Source: JAWPMT01 sp965267435
Lineage (GTDB): Bacteria; Bacteroidota; Bacteroidia; Cytophagales; Cyclobacteriaceae
Reading direction: 5' to 3'
Length of the DNA: 64,000 bases
Assembly (NCBI GenBank): GCA_965267435.1
Contig: OZ253960.1
Span: 2,294,001-2,358,000, forward strand
The notes under the pieces are model-generated. The model saw only the letters and a list, made by a program, of their open reading frames with translations. It made no database searches and was not told where the DNA came from. The stretch's first letter is position 1; every line of letters starts with the position of its first letter. Position numbers and translations under genes: made by a program. Positions 51,290 through 60,521 of this stretch are shown here, piece by piece.

Positions 51290-54200
51290 CTATTGCTTCA
51301 TCAATCGATGGGTCATCGTGCCTTGATGGTGCGTACTCACTTTGAGAAGTACCGTACCTACGGAGACATTGAGCTCCACAAGATCCAACTCCACCTCATT
51401 GGTGCCTCTCCTCAGCTCAAGAGCTTGCTTGTGCAGTACCTTGCCCGATAGGTCTATTACTGCAACCTCAGCACCATCTTCCATCGGGCTCAGAATACTC
51501 AAAGACACCTTGTCAACAACAGGGTTTGGATATACCACGGACTGAATAGCATCAACCTGCAACTCTGCAAGCTCCTCGCTGTCCAGCTCCTCTCGCGTAG
51601 ATGTACTCTGCACCACCTCGAAGGTGATCGTCAGCGCAGTACCTGCCACGCCTTCGCCCTTCTTCTGAGAATAAGGGACGGCCGTCAGCGTATGCTCACC
51701 CAGAATGCAACTGATGTCGTACTTGTCACCCTTGTGCTTCGCAGCATCCTTCTTGCTGTCCTTGCACTTCAGCTTCTCGAAGACATCCGTCAGGTAAGGG
51801 GCCTTGTAGTCCGTGTCTACCTCTTCACCATCAAGGTAGAAGACCACACTACCCACTTCATCAGGATTCGTGAAAGCCTGGATCGCACGGTACTTCGAAC
51901 GCAAATCGTCGATGTCTACGATATCACCATCCTCCAGTGGAATCAGTACCTCATCATCGTCTTTCTTCTTCTTCTCGTCCACGATCGCAAACGATGTGAC
52001 GGCTTCGCTGTTCACAATGGTGAAGGTGATCGTCGCAGAAGTACCACTCGTACCGCACATGTCCTCATCCTCAAAAGGAATGGCCGTCAGCGTGTAGTCG
52101 CCAGCCGTCCAATCAAATGGCTTCGCTTTCTCTCGCTTGTCATCCTTGTCCTTGTGCTTACCATAGTCATCATCCTTGCCCTTCTTGGGATTCTCCAGCA
52201 GGTAGATGTTGTCGTTGTCAATCGACACCTTCTCACCATTCAGCAGGAACAGTACACTGCCTACCTCTGCAGGATCAGTCACCGCCTCAATCGTGAACTC
52301 GTAACCTCCGGCCACGTCGATCACCTGACCATCCGTCATTGGAAGTGTCTGGCCATACTTATCCGTCTCGAACAAGTTGAAAGACGTCACAGCGGAAGTA
52401 TTGATCACTGTGAAGGTGATCGTCAGAGGAATGCCCTCGTCGCCTTCGCCATCCTTCTTCGAATAAGGGATCGCCGTCAACGTGTGAGTGCCCAGTGTAG
52501 GATTGAACTCAAAGATGTCCTTCTTATTTCCGGTGATCGAGTACTCCTTGTAGTTGTCGATGCGTACCAGCTCACCGTCAAGATAGAACGCCACGCTGCC
52601 AGCCTTGCGACTCACATTCGCCACAATGCTGATCGATGACGTCGCTGGATCAGCCGCATCGATGATGTCTCCATCCCTCAGTGGTCGAATCACATTGCCA
52701 TCGCACTTATTGTACTTGTCGTACTTATCATCCTTGTCCTTGTGCTTGCCATAGTCACCCTTGTCCTCATTGGCGTACTTGTCCTTCTTATCGGCGCAGA
52801 CCAAATCGAAGTTCACAATACCCAGATCCGTAGTGATCGTCACAACAAACGACGTCGTACTCACATTGCCATTGATATCGGTGACTTCATACACCTCCGT
52901 CGTAGTACCGATCGGGAAGAAGCCGCCACTACCAATACCGGAGATCAGTACCGGAGGACCCGCCAGATCACAGTTGTCTGTTGCTGTTGGCAGATCGTAT
53001 TCTACAATCCTACCATCGCTCTTATCAAACGTAGGCATCAACAAATCAGACACAGGGTCAAACACCGGTGGTATATCATCTTCCACCTCGACGGTGTAGG
53101 TAACACTTGCCGTATTGCCGCTACGATCCGCCACGTTGAACGTGATGTCATTGACACCGTAAGGCAGATCCAGCTCTCCCAAGGGATATCGAACGATCTG
53201 ATCTCCTCCCGTATTGGAAGCATATAGGTGGCCATCAGGGCCAAACGTCAATCCGTCAGGGAAAAACAACCCTATGCCCGTAGCAGTAATATCCTGAAGG
53301 AATGCACCTGTAGATCCATCATACTTGAACAGCTGACCGGTCGAGAAGCTCGTTACGTAGAGATCCCCATCGGGGCCAAACTCCACATCTTCCGGACCTT
53401 GCAGTCCGCCGCTGCCCGATGGCACGAATTGATCAATGAATGCGCCAGTCGTTCCGTCAAATCTATGAACAGCATTGGTGAAGAAACTAGCAACATAGAG
53501 ATTACCATCAGGACCGAAGGTGAGGCCGATTGGGAAGACCATGCCTCCAGCTCCAGGGGCCACAAAGTCGCCAAGGTACGCTCCCGTAGTAGCATCATAC
53601 TTGCGCACCACCGAGCCTACACGATCCACTACATACAAGTCACCGTCAGGACCAAATACAAGTCCAGTAGGCGCAGCAAGCCCACCTGTTCCCGCAGGTA
53701 TGAAGACATCGATCAATACACCCGTATTCGGGTCAAACCTTAGTACCTCACTAGAGCTGGAGCTGGATACATACAGGTTGCCATCAGGACCAAAATCCAA
53801 TCCTCGAGGATACGCCAGACTTGTGGATCCACTAGGACCTCCTATTTCCAGCAGCGTAGTGCCCGTCGTGCCATCGAATTTCATGATTCTGCCTTCCTGA
53901 CCATTGGGACCAAATGTGAGGTCACCAACATACAAGTTGCCATCAGGTCCAAAGATCAGCTGACGAGGCTGCTGCAGCGTTCCGGCCGGCACGAACGTGT
54001 AATCAAACAATGTCTCGCCGTTCGCCAACAGCTCTGCTGAAGATAATCCGCAAGACTCGATGACCTCTGGTGTAGGTAATATCAATGAGGCTCCGCAATC
54101 AAGACCACTGCCCGTCAGTACCAGAGGGTCCGGAGCGATTAGCTCAGGTGCCGTGATGTCCTCCACCGTCACGAGTGCCGTGCAACTACTGCTATTACCA

Positions 54201-57200
54201 TGAATATCTGTCAGCGTCAGCGTCACCTGGTTTTGGCCCACGTTGTTGCAGCCGAAGGCATCCCGGTCCAGTTCGATGAAGTCGATACCGCAAGCATCAC
54301 TGGAGCCATTGTTGATGTCATCAGGCGTGATAAACGCATTGCCCGAAGCATCCAGCTGGATAGTGATATCCTGACAGACCGCCACCGGAGGTGTCTTATC
54401 CACAATCGTGACCGTAGCGTCGCAAGACGTTGCATTGCCATTGACATCTGTCACGGTGAGCGTTACGATATTGTCCCCCGCATGACTGCAGTCAAACTCC
54501 ATTTGAGTGGACTCGATCGTAGCAATCGTGCAGTTGTCATAAGGAGGGAGTCTTAGCCGCATGCCCTGCACAACTGCCTCTCCCAGGGAGGCCTCGTCCT
54601 CATTCGCTCCTGAGGGACCCTGTACTGTAAATCCGTATTGAATGATCCATGCATCTGGCTCAGAATTGTCATAAGCCACGGAGAAGTCCGTTCCTGAAGT
54701 CAATGGTGACGAAATCTCTCCCAAGAATCCCCAGTTGGCGTCAAACAGTCGAATGAAAGCAAATCCATTGTACTGAGGTGCCAAGGTATTGCTCGCCACA
54801 TGACCTGTGAATTCGAACGATTTCCCCGCCAGGTCTCCGAAAGTCTCAATGTACGTACTTCCCTGGAGCTCCGGATTGTCGAAATTCTCAGGATAGGAAG
54901 GATCAAAATTGGGTTGGAGCGTAATGATATCGTTCTCCGCATCAATGTTGGATTTGATGTCCTCTATGGCTACAACATCACCGCCTGAGAAATTGCCATT
55001 GAGGATGATCCCTATGAAGCCAAGCCAATTGTCCGAAGTCAAATTGGTGCGTGCCGTCAGGTCCTCGGCAGGGACAAACGCCGTACCATTCTCACCCAGA
55101 ACAACTGTGATGTCCTGACACTCCACAACAGGAGGCAAGTCATCGATCACATCGATGGTGTAGTTGGCGCTAGAGCCGTTGCCGCTATTGTCGGTAGCAT
55201 TGATCGTGATGTCGTTGGTTCCGAAAGGAATATGGATCGGCCCCAGTGGATAGCGTACAATTTGCTGTCTTCCCAGGTTGGAAACATACAAGTGCCCATC
55301 CGGACCAAACGTAAGTCCCTCTGCATTGGGAAGGTCGATACCGGTCGCGGAGATGTCCTCCAGGAATGCCCCGGACTGCCCATCATACTTGGAAACCAGC
55401 CCATTGAAACTAGAGACATACAGATTACCATCAGGACCAAACTCCAGGTCTTCAGGAAGGTCTAGCCCCTGACTTCCGGACGGAACAAACTCATCGATGA
55501 ATGCACCGGATCCACCATCATATCGGTTGATAGAGTTGCTCGCCAAACTTGTACTGTAGAAGTTGCCGTCCGGTCCAAAGGTGATCCCAATTGGGAATGC
55601 CAAACCACCGGATCCGCCGGTGACAAACTCGCCCTGAGATGCGCCTGTGTTGCCGTCAAACTTCCGGACGGACGCTGAGGTACGATCTGCCACGTACAGG
55701 TGTCCGTCAGGGCCAAATACAATCCCCGTGGGCTGGCCCAGGCCTCCAGTGCCGGCTGGCACAAAGATGTCTATGAGACCTCCCGTATTCGGATCAAGTC
55801 TCAGGACTTCTCCAGAGTTCTGACTGGCTACATAAAGATTGCCATCAGGACCGAAATCAATGCCTCGTGGGAACGCGATGCTGGTAGACCCGCTTGGGCC
55901 GCCGATCTCCATGATGAAGTCGCCGGTCACACCGTCATACTTCAGGACCTGCCCTTCAAAGTCTCCAGGGCCAACAACCACCAGGTTGCTGACATAAAGG
56001 TGGCCATCAGGCCCAAAGATCACCTGTCGAGGCTGCTCTATATTGCCATCTTGTGGCACGAATACATAGTCGAAAGCCTCGTTGCCATTGACGTACACAC
56101 TGAGCTCAGTGACAGCACAATTCTCGACAATATCAGGATTGGGCAACACGATATTCAGGCCGCAATCAGGGCCACTGCCTGTCTCGGTAAAGGATCCTGG
56201 AGGGAAGATTTCAGGTGCCTGATCGTCGGTGTTAAGAATCACGAAATTCAGCAATCCGGTACCACAACCATTGGCATCGTTGGCTCCAATTGCGTAATTG
56301 CCAGGACCAAGGTTGGTAAAGGTTGGATCTCCCTGAGTGAATTCATTGCCGTTCTCATCGAACAGGAAGTAGCTCCATCCTGTCGGAAAATCGTCATTAC
56401 CGACATGAGGTGTTCCTCCCGATTGTCCTGAGTAGGTTGCAGATCCATCAAATGAGTTTGCGCAACTCGCGTTGACAACCTCCACTGTTCCCGGAACTAC
56501 GAGTTCAGGATTGGTCAGTTCATAGGCGATCGCTCCGGATGAGCATCCATTGGCATCCACTGCTTCAATGGTCACCGTATTCGTTGCAGTGTTGAAGCCG
56601 CTGAAGAGGAACACATTGGGATCCGCATTGGATGGTGTACCTCCTGTTGCCGTCACAGTGTAAGGGGCTGTTCCACCATTCGGAATGATGGTAAGCTGGT
56701 AATCATAACCAAAGCAATCCAGCCCATAAGGAGTGACATCCACGGTGATGAGTGGGCAGGTGATTTCTGCCGCCAGATCCAGATTGATAGTAGGTCTGTC
56801 GCAATCATTACTCAGAAGGGTCAACGATGCGCTGTAGGTATCAGTGTTGGGCGCATTGAAAACAATGTCCAGATCGACTGATCCTCCTGCAGGCACATCG
56901 AACTCCTGGACCAAACCGGGTGTGAAATACTGGGCGTCAGGGCCGCTGATCAGGATGTCTGATACAAACAGGGCATTGGCGCCAGTATTGGTAATGGTCA
57001 GTGTCTTCGTGTTGTCAGAGTTGGGGAATACATCGCCATAATCAAGCAAATCCCCGTCGTTGACGTTGTTGCCACCTTCGGTCAGTCCGAGGATCGGTGG
57101 ATCCGACGTGACAAATACCGTGGGGGAAACCGCGGAGCAACCGAACAAGTCAATGACCTCCACAGAGTAGTCGCCTGGAGTGGTGGCCTCGTAGACTTGC

Positions 57201-59239
57201 TGCGTCGCATTTGGAATGGGCGCACCATCCTTGTACCACTGATACAAAGCAGATTGGTTGGCCGTCAGTGTCGCCGATCCATTGGGGCAGATGTATGCAG
57301 TGCCTTTGGGGAAGATATCAACCGTAGGATTGTCATTGACGGTCAGATCCACTGGTAGCGAAGTACCGGAGCATCCGCCTCCGTTGGTGACGTCTACAGT
57401 GTAAGATCCCGTCTCAGATGCCACGTAAGTTTGGCTGTTGGCTCCAGGGATCGGTTGACCATCTTTGAACCACTGATACGAGTCGCCGTCGTTGGCTTCA
57501 AGAGGGATCGTCTCCCCTTCACAGACTGTCGTCTGCCCTGTTACAATGATGGCTGCTGGCTGCACATTGACAGTTGCGGTACAGGTAGTGGTATTGCCCG
57601 CGTTGTCCGTTACTGTCAAGGTCACAGTGTTGGCGCCAATATCGTTACAGGTGAAGTCCAATTGAGACAATGTGATATTGTCAATACCGCAGGCGTCAGA
57701 AGATCCATTGTCCACCATTTCCGGAGTGATCGACACATTTCCTGTCGGGTCAAGTGCCACGGTAATATCCTGACAAACGGCCCTTGGCGGGTCCAGGTCT
57801 TGCTGAGAGCTGGTGTTTCGATGGAATAAGATCCTATTGCTGCTGATACCCGATGTAGCAATATCTGGCACAAAGTCACCATCCAGGTCACCGATCACGA
57901 TACCAGAAACCTCTGCCTGAAATGGTGCATTGGTATAGTCGATACGGGGCTCAAATGTGATGTTCCCTGGCGATGTCGTTGAGTTCCGATATACGGCAAA
58001 TACTTTGACCCCAAGGGACTTCGTAACAATATCTGGATAGCCGTCACCGTCAACGTCTCCTACCTGGATCCTGTAGTTAGAACCGGGTGCGGGCAAGTTG
58101 ACCGTCGTGGCAAACGAGATATCACCAACTGTTGAGGTATTTCTCCAAATCGCAGTATTCGTAGCGCCGCTGAAGTTGCAGGAAGTAAAATCAATCTTAC
58201 CATCCTTATCAAAGTCAGCTACTTGAGAGCGATAGGGAAATGATCCGTTGGAAGCCCAATACTCAGCCGGTTCCATAGAGACCGTCATGCTCCCATTGGG
58301 CGTCGTATTTCTCAATGTCACGGCCCTATTCGCTCCCCCTTGGGAGGCAATAAAGTCCGTTTTCCCATCACCATCAATATCGGCTACCTGGATGCCTGTG
58401 CATCGGCTGCCAATAAAGCCAGCATCTTGTCTCGGAGTGAAGCTGAAATTACCGGGGCCGGTACTCGTGTTGAAGGCTACCCATGCTCTATTGCCATTTT
58501 CACCGATGATATCAATTTTACCATCGTTGTTGAAATCGCCAGCCGCAATCTGATAACTGGAAACTCCCTGTGAGTTTGTTACGACATTCAAGCTAAAGTT
58601 TCCCGGGCCAGTACTCGTATTCTGAATAACCGCTTGAGGAGTAACAATGTCCTTGAGGCCATCACCATCAAAATCTGCGATGTAAATGGATGTGCTGAAT
58701 CCTCCGGGATTGAAATTGTATGCGGAGAAATTCAAGTTGCCCGGCGTACTGTTGTTGATAGCCACTGAGATCTGTCTACCTGCGGAAATCACTTCTGGCT
58801 TCCCATCAAGGTCCATGTCCTGAGAAAGCATATTGTACGCCCCTGCTACCCCGGTCAGGTCAAAGGCCCTGTTGTCGTAGGTCTGAGCGTCCAATGGCGT
58901 CGGACAGAATATCCCGTTGAATGGAACACGCGAATAGGCAGTCAAATCACATTGGTTGGTCACAGAAATCGGTGCGGTAGAGGCACCAATCGGAACGATA
59001 ACCTCCAACTTGCCAAAGGTGGCGCTGATCACTTGTGCTTTCGTCGCCCCAAAGTACACGACATTATTGTTGACGTTGTTGGGATCAAAATTGGCTCCGA
59101 ATATCTCTACGACCGAACCGATGAATCCAGTATTGGGCGCAAACGAGTTGATCACAGGCACATCCGTACACTGAGCGGTGGCTCGACTGCCTACTCCCAG
59201 GCAAACAAGCATCGTAAGGGCTATCAGTATCTTCCTCAT
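51290..59239 (-). CDS. Giant multidomain T9SS-secreted protein, complete copy (2649 aa)
   Basis: Signal peptide MRKILIALTMLVCLGVGSRATAQ. Approximate domain order: IPT/TIG-like domain (25-110), FG-GAP/VCBS repeats (130-470), HYR domain (480-557), two Ig-like domains (YQWFKDGQPIPGAN, YQWYKDGAPIPNAT; 560-710), HYDIN/ASH-like domain (710-830) and SprB-like repeats (830-1000). An NHL propeller follows (F-G-P-D-G-x-L-Y-V repeats, about 1060-1337), then a HYR domain split by an inserted beta-domain, further HYR domains, a second NHL propeller (about 1744-2027) and three related beta-sandwich repeats with lysine/aspartate-rich loops (2140-2540). The protein ends in a T9SS type A sorting domain (VVYPNPVVDKVSLSIL...LKVSTHHQGTMTHRLMKQ). 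It is a likely surface adhesin or gliding-related protein. The start overlaps the small upstream gene by 4 bp (ATGA). Confidence 0.9.
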   Translation of the reverse strand: MRKILIALTMLVCLGVGSRATAQCTDVPVINSFAPNTGFIGSVVEIFGANFDPNNVNNNVVYFGATKAQVISATFGKLEVIVPIGASTAPISVTNQCDLTAYSRVPFNGIFCPTPLDAQTYDNRAFDLTGVAGAYNMLSQDMDLDGKPEVISAGRQISVAINNSTPGNLNFSAYNFNPGGFSTSIYIADFDGDGLKDIVTPQAVIQNTSTGPGNFSLNVVTNSQGVSSYQIAAGDFNNDGKIDIIGENGNRAWVAFNTSTGPGNFSFTPRQDAGFIGSRCTGIQVADIDGDGKTDFIASQGGANRAVTLRNTTPNGSMTVSMEPAEYWASNGSFPYRSQVADFDKDGKIDFTSCNFSGATNTAIWRNTSTVGDISFATTVNLPAPGSNYRIQVGDVDGDGYPDIVTKSLGVKVFAVYRNSTTSPGNITFEPRIDYTNAPFQAEVSGIVIGDLDGDFVPDIATSGISSNRILFHRNTSSQQDLDPPRAVCQDITVALDPTGNVSITPEMVDNGSSDACGIDNITLSQLDFTCNDIGANTVTLTVTDNAGNTTTCTATVNVQPAAIIVTGQTTVCEGETIPLEANDGDSYQWFKDGQPIPGANSQTYVASETGSYTVDVTNGGGCSGTSLPVDLTVNDNPTVDIFPKGTAYICPNGSATLTANQSALYQWYKDGAPIPNATQQVYEATTPGDYSVEVIDLFGCSAVSPTVFVTSDPPILGLTEGGNNVNDGDLLDYGDVFPNSDNTKTLTITNTGANALFVSDILISGPDAQYFTPGLVQEFDVPAGGSVDLDIVFNAPNTDTYSASLTLLSNDCDRPTINLDLAAEITCPLITVDVTPYGLDCFGYDYQLTIIPNGGTAPYTVTATGGTPSNADPNVFLFSGFNTATNTVTIEAVDANGCSSGAIAYELTNPELVVPGTVEVVNASCANSFDGSATYSGQSGGTPHVGNDDFPTGWSYFLFDENGNEFTQGDPTFTNLGPGNYAIGANDANGCGTGLLNFVILNTDDQAPEIFPPGSFTETGSGPDCGLNIVLPNPDIVENCAVTELSVYVNGNEAFDYVFVPQDGNIEQPRQVIFGPDGHLYVSNLVVVGPGDFEGQVLKYDGVTGDFIMEIGGPSGSTSIAFPRGIDFGPDGNLYVASQNSGEVLRLDPNTGGLIDIFVPAGTGGLGQPTGIVFGPDGHLYVADRTSASVRKFDGNTGASQGEFVTGGSGGLAFPIGITFGPDGNFYSTSLASNSINRYDGGSGAFIDEFVPSGSQGLDLPEDLEFGPDGNLYVSSFNGLVSKYDGQSGAFLEDISATGIDLPNAEGLTFGPDGHLYVSNLGRQQIVRYPLGPIHIPFGTNDITINATDNSGNGSSANYTIDVIDDLPPVVECQDITVVLGENGTAFVPAEDLTARTNLTSDNWLGFIGIILNGNFSGGDVVAIEDIKSNIDAENDIITLQPNFDPSYPENFDNPELQGSTYIETFGDLAGKSFEFTGHVASNTLAPQYNGFAFIRLFDANWGFLGEISSPLTSGTDFSVAYDNSEPDAWIIQYGFTVQGPSGANEDEASLGEAVVQGMRLRLPPYDNCTIATIESTQMEFDCSHAGDNIVTLTVTDVNGNATSCDATVTIVDKTPPVAVCQDITIQLDASGNAFITPDDINNGSSDACGIDFIELDRDAFGCNNVGQNQVTLTLTDIHGNSSSCTALVTVEDITAPELIAPDPLVLTGSGLDCGASLILPTPEVIESCGLSSAELLANGETLFDYTFVPAGTLQQPRQLIFGPDGNLYVGDLTFGPNGQEGRIMKFDGTTGTTLLEIGGPSGSTSLAYPRGLDFGPDGNLYVSSSSSSEVLRFDPNTGVLIDVFIPAGTGGLAAPTGLVFGPDGDLYVVDRVGSVVRKYDATTGAYLGDFVAPGAGGMVFPIGLTFGPDGNLYVASFFTNAVHRFDGTTGAFIDQFVPSGSGGLQGPEDVEFGPDGDLYVTSFSTGQLFKYDGSTGAFLQDITATGIGLFFPDGLTFGPDGHLYASNTGGDQIVRYPLGELDLPYGVNDITFNVADRSGNTASVTYTVEVEDDIPPVFDPVSDLLMPTFDKSDGRIVEYDLPTATDNCDLAGPPVLISGIGSGGFFPIGTTTEVYEVTDINGNVSTTSFVVTITTDLGIVNFDLVCADKKDKYANEDKGDYGKHKDKDDKYDKYNKCDGNVIRPLRDGDIIDAADPATSSISIVANVSRKAGSVAFYLDGELVRIDNYKEYSITGNKKDIFEFNPTLGTHTLTAIPYSKKDGEGDEGIPLTITFTVINTSAVTSFNLFETDKYGQTLPMTDGQVIDVAGGYEFTIEAVTDPAEVGSVLFLLNGEKVSIDNDNIYLLENPKKGKDDDYGKHKDKDDKREKAKPFDWTAGDYTLTAIPFEDEDMCGTSGTSATITFTIVNSEAVTSFAIVDEKKKKDDDEVLIPLEDGDIVDIDDLRSKYRAIQAFTNPDEVGSVVFYLDGEEVDTDYKAPYLTDVFEKLKCKDSKKDAAKHKGDKYDISCILGEHTLTAVPYSQKKGEGVAGTALTITFEVVQSTSTREELDSEELAELQVDAIQSVVYPNPVVDKVSLSILSPMEDGAEVAVIDLSGKVLHKQALELRRGTNEVELDLVELNVSVGTVLLKVSTHHQGTMTHRLMKQ

Positions 59240-59742
59240 AATCCCTTCTGGTAAGTGATCTCAATAGAAAGAGATGTCGCGTCCATGCCGTCCGGGACAT
59301 CAAACTTCAGGTGACCGTTTTCACTGGAATCACAGCCAGCAATCTGCATTTCCGCGAATGCGATGTCAAACGTTGGCACCTCAATTACGCTCTCGTTGCC
59401 ATTGGCATCAGTCAATTCAAGCACTAAGCCAATGCTGGAAACATTACCCCCCTCATTGAATGCATTGAGCAAAATAACAGGAGAAGCGTCAGACGAGCAC
59501 TTGACGACCGCATAAGTGACGTCAAAGTAGAAATCCGCCTCTTCCAGTGCGGTCCACCCCTGGATGTACTCTGGATCCTGGGCATGACCATATGAAAATG
59601 AAAGGCTAAATACCATACACGTCAGTGCAATGTATCTCACCAGCTTTGGGGGCCTTTTTCGGGCCCTTTGTCGTTCACTCGGAGTTAATCCCCGGGTTCT
59701 TTGCGCTCCCGACGACGGAGGCAGGGGTAAATGATTCTTCAT
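59236..59742 (-). CDS. Small secreted protein encoded just upstream of the giant T9SS gene
   Basis: A 168-residue protein with a long basic N-terminus (about 35 residues, SERQRARKRPPKLVR) followed by a hydrophobic signal segment (YIALTCMVFSLSFSYGHAQ). The mature part is a single beta-rich domain (YFDVTYAVVKCSSDASPVILLNAFNEGGNVSSIGLVLELTDANGNESVIEV...LSIEITYQKGL) with two cysteines, which could form a disulfide. I do not recognise the family. The stop codon overlaps the giant gene start in ATGA, so translation is coupled. It may be an export partner or surface accessory of the giant protein; this is inferred from linkage only. Confidence 0.72.
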   Translation of the reverse strand: MKNHLPLPPSSGAQRTRGLTPSERQRARKRPPKLVRYIALTCMVFSLSFSYGHAQDPEYIQGWTALEEADFYFDVTYAVVKCSSDASPVILLNAFNEGGNVSSIGLVLELTDANGNESVIEVPTFDIAFAEMQIAGCDSSENGHLKFDVPDGMDATSLSIEITYQKGL

Positions 59743-60521
59743 ATAAACTTATTGTAGGTTAGAGTTGAACAAAAGCTCGACGGGTGGGAGCAACCAACGC
59801 TGTGGTTAAGCTCTTCGGGTAGGAAGAAAGAGAACGGCCGAGTCAATGGTCTCCGTACCAGGCAGTTGGTTAGAGGTATAGCTATAGCTAATATGCCTAC
59901 AGTCCCCTGTAAACACGGCAACCAGGCCCTTTTTGGAAAGAATTTTAGCGGCTCTCTCATTGGTTAGGCTCTAAGTCACAGACACGAACATCAATTACCG
60001 TAGGCAGAACTTCCCTATTGGCCTCAAATCACTTCGAGACAACCTCAGAAATCATCAGTTAATGGAAACTACCCAGCAGAAATTGATTTTCGTAAACTAC
60101 ACTACAGTTGTTCAGGTTCGTGTGTATGACATTGGTTGAAGGTACCAAAAAATATTCTGATAAGTCAAGCACTCGAAAGGAAAAAGTTATAAAAAACTCC
60201 CTCCGTTGCCCCTTAAACCAAATAAATATAAATATTCTCCAAATTTATTGCACTTTCATAACCAACTGTAAAGAGGCCGATTCACAACGTCTTCCGCTTT
60301 GCGCGAGCTGCTATTCTAAGAATTTGAAATCGACGTATAACGGTGGTAGTATGTTCCAGGGCATGGATGCCTTTTGCGCCACCTCTGCTATTATGTGAGT
60401 TCAGAAGTTTGCAACTCGTAATCACAGAGATATTGGTGTTACGGTCCCGTCACATTATATGGCAAAAAAAGAGGTGGCCATACATGACCACCTCCTATTA
60501 TCTATTACGCGATGTGAACGC
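59743..60521. other. Gene-free region between the two giant genes
   Basis: 779 bp, AT-rich in the middle (60160-60260). TAAATTTG on the minus strand (60247-60240) matches the TAnnTTTG box, but no TTTG lies at the right distance and it is about 500 bp from the small gene start. The terminator of the right-hand giant gene is at 60464-60494. Short frames here show no domain or codon support. Confidence 0.55.
60464..60494 (-). terminator. Intrinsic terminator of the partial giant gene
   Basis: On the minus strand GAGGTGG...CCACCTC forms a 7-bp stem that extends with ATG/CAT pairing, and is followed by seven T, 28 nt after the stop codon. The sequence differs from the terminator of the left copy. 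Confidence 0.85.

Noticed and set aside
51692..53743. Long plus-strand frames opposite the giant T9SS gene (up to 315 codons), also present at 60924-62993
   Set aside because: They are antisense shadows of a repetitive coding sequence. Their presence in both copies is explained by the gene duplication, and the products are low-complexity basic proteins.
60108..60398. 96-codon plus-strand gene between the giant genes
   Set aside because: The composition is atypical and AT-rich, there is no domain or promoter, and it lies in a region that otherwise looks regulatory.
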